From: Bin5 sp965116395 | GTDB taxonomy: Bacteria > Chloroflexota > Anaerolineae > Caldilineales > Caldilineaceae | Length of the DNA: 64,000 bases | Assembly (NCBI GenBank): GCA_965116395.1 | Contig: OZ220684.1 | Location: 4,092,001 to 4,156,000 of the forward strand | Reading direction: 5' to 3' | Shown here: in pieces, positions 26,754 to 36,245 of the stretch | Numbering within the stretch: position 1 is the first letter of the stretch | Layout of the letters: every line of letters starts with the position of its first letter | Notes under the pieces: generated by a model | What the model saw: the letters and a program-made list of their open reading frames with translations, nothing else | The model's database searches: none | Told to the model about the DNA's origin: nothing | Translations under genes and position numbers: made by a program

Positions 26754-27398
26754 GTGAGCCAGAAAATATGGATTGTCAGGCACGGCAATCGGGAGGATTT
26801 CCAGAACCCCGGATGGGCCAAGACTGCGCAGCGGCCGTATGATCCGGCGCTTTCGGCGGATGGTGAGACGCAGGCGAAAGAGGTGGGGGGCAGCTTGCAG
26901 GATGAGCCAGTTGACTGCATTTTCGCGTCGCCGTTTCTGCGTACAATTCAGACGGCCTCGCACATCGCGGATGCGCTGGACGCGCCGGTCTGGCTGGAGC
27001 CAGGAATCGGTGAGATTCTGCCGGACGTGAAGCGTATGCCGGCTATGATAACTGAAGAGGAACGCAGGCAGCGTTTTCCCCGCATCGACAGTGCATATTG
27101 CGCTGTCAGGGGCCTGGCCTATCCGGAGAGCTCGGATGCGGGCCATGAGCGGGCGGCGGCAACGGCGCGGGCGCTGACCGAACGCTATCCTGACAAGAAT
27201 CTGCTGATGGTAACGCACGGCGCGCCTGTGGTCGGCATTGTGCGCGGGCTGACGGGCGTTCCGGACCGGCTCACCGTGCCGCTGTGCTGCATCTTTACAC
27301 TGCAACGGAACGGCAGCGGTTGGCAGGTTGTGCAGCGGTCAGAAATTTCTCACTTGAGCAATCAGGAGTCAAGCAAGCGTTACGCCCATTCCGGTTAG
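26754..27398 (+). CDS. Histidine phosphatase family protein (phosphoglycerate mutase-like)
   Basis: 214 residues from GTG 26754, chosen because GGGGAG lies seven bases upstream and the RHG motif then falls near the N-terminus (VRHGNRED). The branch motif ASPFLRTIQTA and the second catalytic His in MVTHGAPVVG are present. Members dephosphorylate small metabolites or proteins; length and layout resemble the eukaryotic UBASH3/TFC7-like branch. Its last four bases overlap the end of the convergent DinB-like gene. Confidence 0.8.
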   Translation: MSQKIWIVRHGNREDFQNPGWAKTAQRPYDPALSADGETQAKEVGGSLQDEPVDCIFASPFLRTIQTASHIADALDAPVWLEPGIGEILPDVKRMPAMITEEERRQRFPRIDSAYCAVRGLAYPESSDAGHERAAATARALTERYPDKNLLMVTHGAPVVGIVRGLTGVPDRLTVPLCCIFTLQRNGSGWQVVQRSEISHLSNQESSKRYAHSG

Positions 27399-28441
27399 GA
27401 TTTCCAACTGAGGGGTACCAGACGCCCTTCGGCGCGGGCCGCGTAGATCTCCGCTGCATGGTCGGCGGTGTGGGCAGACATTGAAACGAGCAGATTGACG
27501 AGGTTTCCGCGCTCGCCCCAGTCGTATTCCACTTCTGTACGCAACTTATCTTCGCTGAACCTCTGGCAACGGCTGACAATCCGTCGGTGACAGGTTGCCA
27601 AGTTGTCCAACACTTCGATCATCGATAAGCCGGCCCTGGCATCGTGGAGACGTGCATTTCTTGTTTCATCGTCTCCGGAGATCCATTGGGCGAGGGGGTC
27701 GGCGCTGGCGCTTTCCGGGCTTGCCGATGCCGGTGACTGGCGGGAGGGCAGGGAGATATCGGGCCAGCGCTTGACGAGCTCCAACACGTACTCATCCCAG
27801 GCGAGGATGTGGGCGAGAAGGTCGCGGACGGTCCAGTCACCGCAAACGGGGACGGCGGTGCAGCTTGTTTCGGTGAGGCCGGTGATGGCATCCAGAAGAC
27901 TGTTAAAGTGGCGGCGGTAGAAGGTGAATAGACGATCGCTGCCCCAACGGTCAAGAGAAAAGCAGTAGCTGTGCACATCCTCGGCATGCTCATTCACATG
28001 TTCGGGCATTCGCTGCAGCAGGTTTTTCACTATGGGGGCGCGATTGCCGCGGTCGGTGTATTCGGCCTCTATTTGCTCCGATGTAAGTGACAGCGCGAAA
28101 TCAATCAGATACTGGCGCGCCTCGTCAGCTTCGTTCACTACTGTGTCCCAACTGAGACTCTCGTTGGCCGCCATTTCGTCATTTGTTGCTACGGCCTGGA
28201 CGACTGGTTGATTCGGGCGTTGGCCGAGCGCAGCTTGCATGCGTTGCAGCTGGAAGCGGTCCCAGAAGGCGATATGGGCTACGGAGGCAATGGGAGTCCA
28301 GCCGTTTTCGAGGCAGGGCCTGGTGTGCTCATCAGGTTCGAGCAGGAAGAGAGGCCATCGAAAGTTGAGATAACTGCGGCGGAGTTTTTCGGCGTATTCG
28401 GCGCCGGCAGCGCTGGCTGGAGCGGGCTGTGGTTGTGGCAT
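27395..28441 (-). CDS. Double DinB/YfiT-like four-helix protein
   Basis: 348 residues consisting of two related helical halves of about 170 residues. The first contains TPIASVAHIAFWDRF, the second WTVRDLLAHILAWDEYVLELVKRW, and then SAHTADHAAEIYAARA. Both resemble DinB-superfamily (YfiT/ClbS/Mycothiol maleylpyruvate isomerase-like) bundles with His residues for a metal. Single-domain versions act in thiol-dependent reactions or are of unknown function. The fusion of two units in one chain is unusual. It lies 12 bases after the ABC-class ATPase gene and is probably co-transcribed. Confidence 0.75.
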   Translation of the reverse strand: MPQPQPAPASAAGAEYAEKLRRSYLNFRWPLFLLEPDEHTRPCLENGWTPIASVAHIAFWDRFQLQRMQAALGQRPNQPVVQAVATNDEMAANESLSWDTVVNEADEARQYLIDFALSLTSEQIEAEYTDRGNRAPIVKNLLQRMPEHVNEHAEDVHSYCFSLDRWGSDRLFTFYRRHFNSLLDAITGLTETSCTAVPVCGDWTVRDLLAHILAWDEYVLELVKRWPDISLPSRQSPASASPESASADPLAQWISGDDETRNARLHDARAGLSMIEVLDNLATCHRRIVSRCQRFSEDKLRTEVEYDWGERGNLVNLLVSMSAHTADHAAEIYAARAEGRLVPLSWKS

Positions 28442-28453
28442 GGTTAGCTTTCC

Positions 28454-30169
28454 TTACGTTCTGAGTGCGCGCAGGCGGTTGAAGGCTGCGGCCAGTTCGT
28501 GGCGGCGGAAGCGGGCGAAGTCGCCTGAGCGGCGGCGGTCGAGCACGTCCAGCCCTTCCTGTTCGATATCGGACAAGGTCAGGTCCAGAATCTCCGACAA
28601 GGTACGATTGCCGTCGATATAGCGGCGGCGGGCATGGTCGAGCGCGGCGCTGATGGCGCGTGTCTGGGCCCGGTGGACGATCTGTTCCACCGCGGACAGG
28701 TCAAGCGTCTCGGCGCCGAACTGAATAGTATGCAGGTCTCTGGTCTTGATACTAGATTCGCGGCGCCCTTTGGCTGGGTTGACTGATCCGGGACGGGGCC
28801 GGCGTTGGGAACTGAGGATGAGGGGGCCGGTCTCTTCGCTGATGCGGCCGGTGGGATGGGCCGCGGCGACCGCTTTTGCGCGGGTGGTAAGGTCGTGGGG
28901 TCGGAAGGTCTCCATCGCGATTACGGTATCGGCTACATCCAGGTAGTCGCCGCTGCCGCCGACGACGAGAACAGTGCTGACGCCGCATTGGGTGTGCAGG
29001 CGGGTGACGCGGTCGATAAAGGGAGTAATCGGCTCGTGTTGCTTTGGCACCAAGGCCTGCATACGGGCATCGCGGATCAGGAAATTGGTAGCGGCGGTGT
29101 CTTCGTCGATGAGGAGACCGACGGCGCCCGATTCAAGGGCTTCGACGATGGCGGCGGCCTGGCTGGTGGAGCCGCTGGCATTACCGGTGGAGAAGTTTTC
29201 GGTGGACTGACCCAGCGGCAGGTCTCCGATGAAAGGGGAGATGTCGACGCTGCTGACCGAGCGCCCGTCCTCGGCCCGAACTTTGGCCAGAGTGGCTGTG
29301 CTGACGACCTGTTCACGGCCATCGCCGGGCCGGTGGTTGTAGACGGCGCGTTCAATTGCGCGCAACAGGGTCGATTTTCCATGATAGCCGCCGCCGACGA
29401 TGAGGGTTACGCCGGCAGGGATGCCCATGCCGTGTACTGTCCCCGCGTGGGGCAGGGCAAAGGAGACGCTCAGGCTTAGGGGCGTGTTGAAGGGGACGAC
29501 GGCGTCGTCACTCATGGGGCGGTCATCGACGCCGCTGGACCGGGGCAGGATCGCGCCGTTGGCGACAAAGGCGATGAGCCCGCGATCTGCCAGCATGGCA
29601 CGCAAAGCGTCAGCGTCCTCGTTCACGGCGGCGTGGCGCCACAGACCGTCGGCGGCATGGCTACGGGCGTAGAGACTGTTGGCGATGATTCTGGGCAGGT
29701 CTTCCAGGAGCAGGTCGCACGCCTGGCGGCCCAGAACTCTTCGGCCTTGGGCGGGCAGGCCAGCTGTAAATCGAGCTTCAACCGTTCCGTCGTTATGGAT
29801 CTGCACGGCTGTGTTTGCCAGCACCTGCTGGCCCGGGGCTTCTATACGGATTTCGCCGCTTTTGCCGCTGCCGCGCCGCGAGGAGAGATTGGACGCATGG
29901 CGAGCGAACTCTCTGGCAAGATAGCAACTGACGCCAGTGCTGCGGCTCTCGTTGGCATACAGCCGTTCGGGCAGCTCGGCAACTGGGGGCTGGACGCGAA
30001 CACGCAGGCGGCTGGGCGCGGCGAAAGGGTCCGGTTGCACATGGTCGATGGCGAGGGTGAAGCCGCCGAATTTGTAGGAGCCGATTATGTCTTTGTAGGC
30101 CTTGTAACCCTTGCCGTCGATGCGGAGGAGGGTATGGCGCAAAGCTTCGAATGGCTTGATGGCGGACAT
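28454..30169 (-). CDS. Predicted ABC-class P-loop ATPase (PF09818 type)
   Basis: A 571-residue soluble protein. Walker A is GGGYHGKST (259-267), a signature-like STGNASGSTSQAA at 327-339 and Walker B GLLIDEDTAATNF (351-363). N- and C-terminal parts unlike transporters give the layout of the DUF2791-like or 'ATPase of the ABC class' family. A distant homologue, MRB1590, is an RNA-editing factor of trypanosome mitochondria, and the family is thought to bind nucleic acid, but bacterial members have no established role. Full length for the family. Confidence 0.85.
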   Translation of the reverse strand: MSAIKPFEALRHTLLRIDGKGYKAYKDIIGSYKFGGFTLAIDHVQPDPFAAPSRLRVRVQPPVAELPERLYANESRSTGVSCYLAREFARHASNLSSRRGSGKSGEIRIEAPGQQVLANTAVQIHNDGTVEARFTAGLPAQGRRVLGRQACDLLLEDLPRIIANSLYARSHAADGLWRHAAVNEDADALRAMLADRGLIAFVANGAILPRSSGVDDRPMSDDAVVPFNTPLSLSVSFALPHAGTVHGMGIPAGVTLIVGGGYHGKSTLLRAIERAVYNHRPGDGREQVVSTATLAKVRAEDGRSVSSVDISPFIGDLPLGQSTENFSTGNASGSTSQAAAIVEALESGAVGLLIDEDTAATNFLIRDARMQALVPKQHEPITPFIDRVTRLHTQCGVSTVLVVGGSGDYLDVADTVIAMETFRPHDLTTRAKAVAAAHPTGRISEETGPLILSSQRRPRPGSVNPAKGRRESSIKTRDLHTIQFGAETLDLSAVEQIVHRAQTRAISAALDHARRRYIDGNRTLSEILDLTLSDIEQEGLDVLDRRRSGDFARFRRHELAAAFNRLRALRT

Positions 30170-30356
30170 ATTTCCCTATCTGCTTGCCTGGCGGCCGGAG
30201 CGGGCAACGCTGTCGGCAGACCCGGTATGCCTTCTGTAAGAGGATGTATGCAAGGCGTGCATGGTGCATTCAGCGCCTACCCGGTAGGACACTTTGCGCA
30301 TCTTCCCATGGCCTTGGTGCGTTAGGTTTCTGACAATTCCCTCATTGGCAAAGGAT

Positions 30357-30385
30357 TTTACATCGCTTAAAAACACTTGTACACT
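30357..30385 (+). promoter_or_regulatory. Candidate sigma-70 type promoter for the first aldo/keto reductase
   Basis: TTTACA, a 17-base spacer, then TACACT, about 78 bases before the start codon at 30464. The match is good, but it is by eye only. Confidence 0.4.
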
Positions 30386-30463
30386 GTAGGCCAACTCGGA
30401 TTTCGAAGGTAATCACGAACCAACACGTCAACAACAGTTCCCCAATCTGAAAAGGATTCGTAG

Positions 30464-31480
30464 ATGGAGTACCGAGATTTCGGTCGTACTGGGATGAAGG
30501 TCAGCCCGCTTTGCCTGGGCTGTTGGAACTTTGGAGAGCGTACAACAGCGCAAGACTCATATGCAATTGTAGACAGGGCATTGGACGCCGATCTGAATTT
30601 TCTGGATACGGCAAACGTCTACGGGCGCGGCCGCAGCGAGGAGATAACTGGCGAGGCTTTGAAGCGTAACGGAAGCCGCAGCCGCATTGTTCTGGCGACA
30701 AAGTTTCATGGCAGGATGAATGACGACGACCCAAACGCCGCCGGCAGCAGTCGCCGCCACATTATTGAGCAGTGTGAGGCCAGTCTGCGGAGATTGCAGA
30801 CGGATTACATTGACATCTATCAGATTCACAGGCCCCCTCCGGAGGTGGCGATTGACGAAACCTTGCGAGCGCTCGACGACCTGGTGCGGGCGGGAAAGGT
30901 TCGCTATATTGGCACCAGCACATTCGCGGCGTGGCAGGTGGTGGAGTCGCTCTGGGTTGCGAAGGAGCTGGGCCTGAACCGCTTTGTTTCGGAGCAGCCC
31001 CCTTATCATATCCTGGACCGGCGCATTGAGCGGGGATTGGTGCCGATGGCCCTGACATTCGGCATCGGTCTGATTCCCTGGAGCCCGCTGGCCGGTGGTC
31101 TACTGACAGGCAAGTACATGCGAGGGCAAGCGGCGCCGGAAGGGGCGAGATTCGCCAGACCGGACGATGATCCGCCCGAGTTCCGCCGTCTGAACGACAG
31201 CGTTTATGAGGTGAATGAGGGTCTGCGGCCCCTGGCTGAAGCAAAGGGATGTACGATTTCTCAACTGGCGCTGGCCTGGTGTGCTCAGCAGCCGGGGATC
31301 ACGAGCCCGATACTTGGCCCTCGCACGATGGAGCAGTTGGAGGACAATCTCGGCGCGCTTGAAGTAACTGTCACGGATGAGGACCGCCGGCGAATCGACG
31401 AACTGGTCCCGCCGGGGCGGATGGTTAGCCCGTTCTACGAGGCCGATTTCGGACCGAATCGCCATCGTGCGTTTGCCTGA
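30464..31480 (+). CDS. Aldo/keto reductase (tandem copy 1)
   Basis: A 338-residue TIM-barrel NADPH-dependent reductase. The catalytic tetrad is complete: Asp48 and Tyr53 in LDTANVY, Lys80 in ATKFHG, His122 in YQIHRP. Residues toward the cofactor pocket (PWSPLAGGLLTGKY) resemble the YhdN/IolS/Kv-beta-like group that reduces carbonyls of sugars or xenobiotics. It is followed 85 bases later by a paralogue of identical length. The start at ATG 30464 has AAGGA eight to nine bases upstream. Confidence 0.9.
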   Translation: MEYRDFGRTGMKVSPLCLGCWNFGERTTAQDSYAIVDRALDADLNFLDTANVYGRGRSEEITGEALKRNGSRSRIVLATKFHGRMNDDDPNAAGSSRRHIIEQCEASLRRLQTDYIDIYQIHRPPPEVAIDETLRALDDLVRAGKVRYIGTSTFAAWQVVESLWVAKELGLNRFVSEQPPYHILDRRIERGLVPMALTFGIGLIPWSPLAGGLLTGKYMRGQAAPEGARFARPDDDPPEFRRLNDSVYEVNEGLRPLAEAKGCTISQLALAWCAQQPGITSPILGPRTMEQLEDNLGALEVTVTDEDRRRIDELVPPGRMVSPFYEADFGPNRHRAFA

Positions 31481-31565
31481 TCGGGGTGGGTGGCAAGGAC
31501 TCGTCTGAAGGACACTCAATCGGCGTTCGGGAACGGACGCTGGCAAAACATATAAGGATTTCTGA

Positions 31566-32582
31566 ATGGAATACCGCGATTTCGGACGAACCGGCATGAA
31601 GGTGAGCCCGCTTTGTCTGGGCTGTATGAATTTTGGGCGGCGAACAACGCCGGAAGAATCTTATCCAATCATAGACAGTGCGCTGGATGCCGGCATTAAC
31701 TTTCTGGATACCGCCAACGTCTACGACCGCGGCGGCAGCGAGGAGATCACTGGCGAGGCGTTGAAGCGCAACGGCAAGCGCAGCCAGATTGTACTGGCGA
31801 CAAAGGTCCACGGTAGGATGGATGACGATGATCCGAACGCGGCAGGCAGCAGCCGCCGCCATATTATTGAACAGTGTGAAGCCAGCCTCAAGCGCTTGCA
31901 GACCGATTACATCGACATCTATCAAATGCACCGGCCGCGACCGGAAATCGCGATCGACGAGACCTTGCGGGCGCTCGACGACCTGGTGCGGTCGGGCAAG
32001 GTGCGCTATCTCGGCACCAGTACATTTGCGGCATGGCAGGTGGTGGAGTCGCTGTGGGTGGCGAAAGAGTTGGGGCTGAACCGTTTTGTCTCTGAGCAGC
32101 CTCCCTATAATATTCTGGACCGGCGGATCGAACGTGAGCTGATTCCGATGGCCCGCACTTTTGGCATCGGCCTGATCCCCTGGAGTCCGCTGGCAGGAGG
32201 GCTGCTGACAGGCAAGTATACGCGTGAAGAGCCATCGCCAGCGGGAGCGCGCTACGCCAACGCTGAGAATGAGCCGCGGTTGGCCCGCCGCAAATCTGGC
32301 GATTTTTATGCGGTGACTGAGGGCCTGCAGCCTCTGGCTGACGGGAAGGGATGTACGCTGTCTCAATTGGCGCTGGCCTGGAGCATGCACCAGCCTGGAA
32401 TTACGAGCCCAATTATTGGGCCGCGTACGATGGAGCAGCTGGAGGACAATCTCGGTGCATTTGAGGTAGCTGTCACCGATGAGGACCGGCAGCAAATCGA
32501 TGCACTGGTGCCGCCGGGGCGCATGGTAAGCCCGTTCTACGAGGCCGACTTTGGTCCCAATCTCCATCGCAGCATTGTATAG
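31566..32582 (+). CDS. Aldo/keto reductase (tandem copy 2)
   Basis: 338 residues, the same length as copy 1 with the same tetrad positions (Asp48, Tyr53, Lys80, His122). Large stretches are identical in protein, while many third codon positions differ, so the duplication is not recent. Differences cluster around residues 215-250, a loop that shapes the substrate pocket (REEPSPAGARYANAENEP versus RGQAAPEGARFARPDDDP). This suggests divergent substrate specificity. Confidence 0.9.
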   Translation: MEYRDFGRTGMKVSPLCLGCMNFGRRTTPEESYPIIDSALDAGINFLDTANVYDRGGSEEITGEALKRNGKRSQIVLATKVHGRMDDDDPNAAGSSRRHIIEQCEASLKRLQTDYIDIYQMHRPRPEIAIDETLRALDDLVRSGKVRYLGTSTFAAWQVVESLWVAKELGLNRFVSEQPPYNILDRRIERELIPMARTFGIGLIPWSPLAGGLLTGKYTREEPSPAGARYANAENEPRLARRKSGDFYAVTEGLQPLADGKGCTLSQLALAWSMHQPGITSPIIGPRTMEQLEDNLGAFEVAVTDEDRQQIDALVPPGRMVSPFYEADFGPNLHRSIV

Positions 32583-32716
32583 GCCAAGTGCGGGGCTCAG
32601 CTGCCGCCGCAGATCGTCTGCCAGACGGGGAGAGAGGGGCTTGCAGGAGGAAGCAGGCCATATTCCTTCGGACTGGCATGCGGTTAATTGATGGTTATTG
32701 ACAGACATGTTCCCAG

Positions 32717-33574
32717 ATGAATGAAACACAGTTGGCTGCCCTATTGACCGACGTGGCTGGCGGTACGCTGTCGGTAGAGGCGGCTTTGACCCGGCTGCGG
32801 ACATTGCCATTTGAAACGCTGGAAGGTGTGGCGACGCTGGACCATCACCGGCCGCTGCGAACCGGCTTCCCGGAAGTGATCTATTGCGAAGGGAAGACGG
32901 CGGAACAGGTGGGATTGATCGCGGAGCGGCTGGCAGCGCGGTCGGGCCGTGTTCTGGGGACGAGGGCGACTGAGGAACAGTTCAGAGCGGCCCGGCAGCG
33001 GGTGCCCGAATTGGAGTGGCATGCGCTGGCGCGGTGTCTGTGGATGGATCGGGAACCGGCGACGGACTTGAAGCAGGGTGTTGTGGTAGTTTGCGCCGGT
33101 ACGAGCGATCTACCGGTGCTGGAAGAGGCGGCCTTGACGTTGCGCTTGATGGGGCATGAACCGCGTCAGGTTACTGACGTGGGCGTTGCAGGTCTGCACC
33201 GGCTCCTTCCCCACATTCCAACGCTGCAGGAGGCGAATGTGGTGATCGTAATCGCCGGCATGGAAGGGGCGCTTGCTTCGGTCGCGGCCGGTCTGACGCA
33301 GGCGCCGGTGATCGCGGTGCCGACAAGCGTCGGATACGGCGCCAGTTTTGGCGGAATTGCGGCTTTGCTTGCCATGCTCAACAGCTGCGCGTCCGGCCTG
33401 GCGGTGGTGAACATCGACAACGGCTTTGGCGCAGGTCACATGGCGGCTATGATAAACAACAAGATTGAGGGCAGCTCCAGCGGTTCGAGCAAAGGCAATA
33501 CCCATCCCAGCTATGCGTCGCAATCAATGGCCGGTTCACAGGCAGGGCAACGGTGTGAAAATGAGAGAATCTGA
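32717..33574 (+). CDS. larB: Nickel-pincer nucleotide biosynthesis protein LarB
   Basis: 285 residues. The C-terminal domain is PurE-like (VVVVCAGTSDLPVLEEAALTL, then a Gly-rich PTSVGYGASFGG block). LarB carboxylates and hydrolyses nicotinic acid adenine dinucleotide in the first step of the nickel-pincer cofactor pathway. The last 40 or so residues (Ser/Gly-rich) extend past the usual end. The larE start lies 14 bases inside it, so translation is coupled. Gene order larB-larE-larC supports the assignment. Confidence 0.9.
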   Translation: MNETQLAALLTDVAGGTLSVEAALTRLRTLPFETLEGVATLDHHRPLRTGFPEVIYCEGKTAEQVGLIAERLAARSGRVLGTRATEEQFRAARQRVPELEWHALARCLWMDREPATDLKQGVVVVCAGTSDLPVLEEAALTLRLMGHEPRQVTDVGVAGLHRLLPHIPTLQEANVVIVIAGMEGALASVAAGLTQAPVIAVPTSVGYGASFGGIAALLAMLNSCASGLAVVNIDNGFGAGHMAAMINNKIEGSSSGSSKGNTHPSYASQSMAGSQAGQRCENERI

Positions 33575-34484
33575 GACCCAAGCGCCGCCGTCGGCGCTCA
33601 CAGTGGAAACCGCCGCCAAGCTGGATGGAATGCGGACGACTCTGCAATCCTTCGGCTCGGTCATCGTGGCCTACTCCGGCGGCGTGGACAGTGCCGTGGT
33701 AATGGCGGTCGCCTACGATGCGTTGGGCGGCAGGTCGGCGACATCAGCGGAAGAGCAAGGCGCGCTGGCCTGCATTGGTGTTTCGCCCAGCTACCCGGCG
33801 CGCGAGATGCGGGACGCGGTCTCGCTGGCCGAAGAGATTGGGGTGCCGTACCGGCTGGTGGAGACCGAGGAGTATCTGGATCCCAATTACGCTGCGAATC
33901 CCAACAACCGCTGCTACTTCTGCAAGTCGGAGTTGCACAACCGGCTGCACGAGATTCTGCAGCAGGAGGATTGGGGGATAGTCTGCGACGGGACCAATGC
34001 CAGTGACATGGGCGATGACCGGCCGGGTGTGACGGCTGCGCGTGAGCGGGGCGTGCGATCGCCCTTGCTGGAGGCGGGCATCACGAAACCTGAGGTGCGC
34101 GCCATTGCCAGACATCTGGGTCTGCCGGTTTGGGACAAGCCGGCGATGGCCTGTCTTTCCTCACGCGTGCCCCATGGTACAGCGATCAGTCCGGAGTTGT
34201 TGCGGCAGATCGAGGCGGCGGAGGACGTTCTGGTTGGGCTGGGTCTGCGCCAGTTCCGTGTGCGCCATCATGATGAGATCGCCCGACTTGAACTGCCCCC
34301 GGAAGAGTTTCCGACGATCATCGCCCACTATCAGGAGATAGTTGAAGGTATAAAGGCTGCCGGTTACCGCTTCGTCACCCTCGACCTGGCTGGATTCCGC
34401 AGCGGCGGCCTCAATGCGACTGCGAATGGGAGCGCGGATGGCGCGCTCGTTTCCGTGGAAGAGTTGATGTCGTTCGGTCAGTGA
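33561..34484 (+). CDS. larE: ATP-dependent sulfur transferase LarE
   Basis: 307 residues from ATG 33561 (the longer frame from 33465 lies inside larB). PP-loop SGGVDS is at 39-44. Cys118 and Cys121 form a CxxC in NRCYFCKSEL, and Cys198 lies in MACLSSR. LarE adds sulfur to the nicotinate bis-acid intermediate. In one class a single Cys is consumed as sulfur donor; in another, a CxxC plus a third Cys bind a 4Fe-4S cluster that can act repeatedly. The three cysteines here fit the cluster-type class. Confidence 0.92.
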   Translation: MRESETQAPPSALTVETAAKLDGMRTTLQSFGSVIVAYSGGVDSAVVMAVAYDALGGRSATSAEEQGALACIGVSPSYPAREMRDAVSLAEEIGVPYRLVETEEYLDPNYAANPNNRCYFCKSELHNRLHEILQQEDWGIVCDGTNASDMGDDRPGVTAARERGVRSPLLEAGITKPEVRAIARHLGLPVWDKPAMACLSSRVPHGTAISPELLRQIEAAEDVLVGLGLRQFRVRHHDEIARLELPPEEFPTIIAHYQEIVEGIKAAGYRFVTLDLAGFRSGGLNATANGSADGALVSVEELMSFGQ

Positions 34485-34536
34485 CCGGCGCCGACCGGGT
34501 TAGCGGCACCAGCCCCGGCCTGTAGCAACCACAACC

Positions 34537-35799
34537 ATGCCTCTCGCCTATCTCGACACTCCTTCCGGAATTTCCGGTGATATTTTTCTTGGCTGCCTGG
34601 TGGATGCAGGCTGGCCTTTGGCATCACTGCAAGCCACTGCGGCCAGCCTGAACTTGCCGGACGGCAGTTGGCGCATTGCGGCTGAGCCTGTGATGCAAGG
34701 GGGGCTGCGTGCGACGCGCCTCGATGTGGAAGTACGCGAGGACAGGACCGAGCGTCATCTGGCGGACGTGCAGGAGATTATAGAGGCGGCCAACCTGGCG
34801 GCGGAGGTCAAGCGGCGCGCGTGTGCCGTTTTCGTGCGTTTGGCGGAGGCAGAGGCGCGTATTCACGGCACGACGACAGAGGCGGTCCACTTTCATGAGG
34901 TCGGCGCGCTGGATGCGATTGTCGACATCGTGGGTGTTTGTGCCGGGCTGCATGAGCTGGCGATCGATACGCTGTGCGCGTCGGCACTGCCCCTCGGCCC
35001 GGGGTGGAGCAGTTCGATGCACGGGCGGATACCGCTGCCGGCGCCGGCGACGCTCGAGTTGCTGGCTGGGGTGGGCGCGCCGACCGCGGCCGCGCCGGGA
35101 CCGGGAGAACTGGTTACGCCGACCGGCGCAGCGTTGCTGGCAGAGCTGGCGCAGTTTCGTCAGCCGTCGATGCGACTGCACAGGATTGGCTACGGCGCCG
35201 GACAGAAGGTATTTGACTGGCCCAATGTGGCCCGGCTGTGGCTGGGTGACGAGGTAGTTGAGGCGTCAGGAGGGCCGGCTAGCGGTCCCTCCGAGTCATT
35301 GGTGGTGATCGAGACAAACATTGATGACATGAATCCGGAGTTGTACGAACCGGTGCAGAGCCATCTGTTTGAGGCTGGAGCGCTTGACGTTTGGACGACG
35401 GCAATTGGGATGAAAAAGGCGCGGCCGGGCACGCTACTCCGGGTCCTGGCTGCGGCTGCTGATGAGTCCAAACTGGCCGCGCTGCTTCTGCGCGAAACGA
35501 CCACGCTGGGTGTGCGGGTAAGCGCGGTTCGCCGACACGTCGCCGAGCGAAATGTCGAGACGGTCGATACGTCCTATGGGCGGGTGCGGGTAAAGGTGAA
35601 GCGGTTGGACGGACAGGCTGTCGGGGCAAAGCCGGAGTTCGAGGACTGCCAAGCCCTGGCCGAAGCCACCGGCTCGCCGTTGCCGGCGGTGTATGCGGCG
35701 GCGCTGGCAGCCGCGGCGCCCCTGGTCAGTACGCCATCCCAATTTGAGATGCAGGTGCAAGAAAGCGAGGAAGGGCCGGATGGCGAAGCTGGTGCATAA
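34537..35799 (+). CDS. larC: Nickel insertion protein LarC
   Basis: 420 residues in one frame. The N-terminal part has SGISGDIFLGCLVD and the VHFHEVGALDAIVDIVG block; the C-terminal part has ETNIDDMNPELYEPV and GMKKARPGTLLRVL. LarC is the CTP-dependent cyclometallase that inserts nickel into the pincer cofactor. In Lactobacillus it is split into larC1/larC2 joined by frameshifting; here it is a single uninterrupted ORF. The Nudix gene begins 20 bases inside its 3' end. Confidence 0.93.
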   Translation: MPLAYLDTPSGISGDIFLGCLVDAGWPLASLQATAASLNLPDGSWRIAAEPVMQGGLRATRLDVEVREDRTERHLADVQEIIEAANLAAEVKRRACAVFVRLAEAEARIHGTTTEAVHFHEVGALDAIVDIVGVCAGLHELAIDTLCASALPLGPGWSSSMHGRIPLPAPATLELLAGVGAPTAAAPGPGELVTPTGAALLAELAQFRQPSMRLHRIGYGAGQKVFDWPNVARLWLGDEVVEASGGPASGPSESLVVIETNIDDMNPELYEPVQSHLFEAGALDVWTTAIGMKKARPGTLLRVLAAAADESKLAALLLRETTTLGVRVSAVRRHVAERNVETVDTSYGRVRVKVKRLDGQAVGAKPEFEDCQALAEATGSPLPAVYAAALAAAAPLVSTPSQFEMQVQESEEGPDGEAGA

Positions 35800-36211
35800 G
35801 GTCGTTCCCATCGTTCTGCGTCGGCGTGAACGGCTGGAGATTCTGGCCTTTCGTCATCCGCAAGCCGGAACACAGCTGGTCAAAGGAACGCTGGAGGCTG
35901 GTGAAAATGTGGAAGATGCCACGCTGCGTGAACTGGCGGAGGAGTCCGGCATCGAGAACGCTGTTATAGTTCGGCCTCTTGGCGAGTTAACTTATCGGGG
36001 AATAGCGCAGCACTGGCGATTTTATTTGTGTAACGTACCGGGTCAACTGCCGGACCAGTGGTCTTTTTTCACCCAAGATGATGGGGGCCATCTGTTTGCT
36101 TTTTTCTGGCGCGAACTTGACAGGCCGGCGGATGACAGCTGGCACCCAGACTTTCATAGGGCCTTGAGGTTGGTCCGCGGTCTGTTTCAGGAAGACAAAG
36201 CAAGTATCTAA
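35780..36211 (+). CDS. Nudix hydrolase
   Basis: 143 residues from ATG 35780, overlapping the larC end by 20 bases. A perfect Nudix box is at 36-58 (G-x5-E-x7-RE-x2-EE-x-G-I). Nudix enzymes hydrolyse nucleoside diphosphates linked to another group. Coupling to larBEC suggests it might act on a nucleotide of the pincer-cofactor pathway, whose precursor is NaAD-derived, but that is an inference. The rest of the protein is short and gives no further substrate clue. Confidence 0.85.
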   Translation: MAKLVHKVVPIVLRRRERLEILAFRHPQAGTQLVKGTLEAGENVEDATLRELAEESGIENAVIVRPLGELTYRGIAQHWRFYLCNVPGQLPDQWSFFTQDDGGHLFAFFWRELDRPADDSWHPDFHRALRLVRGLFQEDKASI

Positions 36212-36245
36212 ACTGCCTAAGTTTGATTTACGAGGAGATTTCGCA

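Noticed and set aside
31425..32810. A 461-codon frame antisense to the second aldo/keto reductase
   Set aside because: A shadow; the same antisense peptide pattern appears opposite copy 1, as expected from duplicated sense genes.
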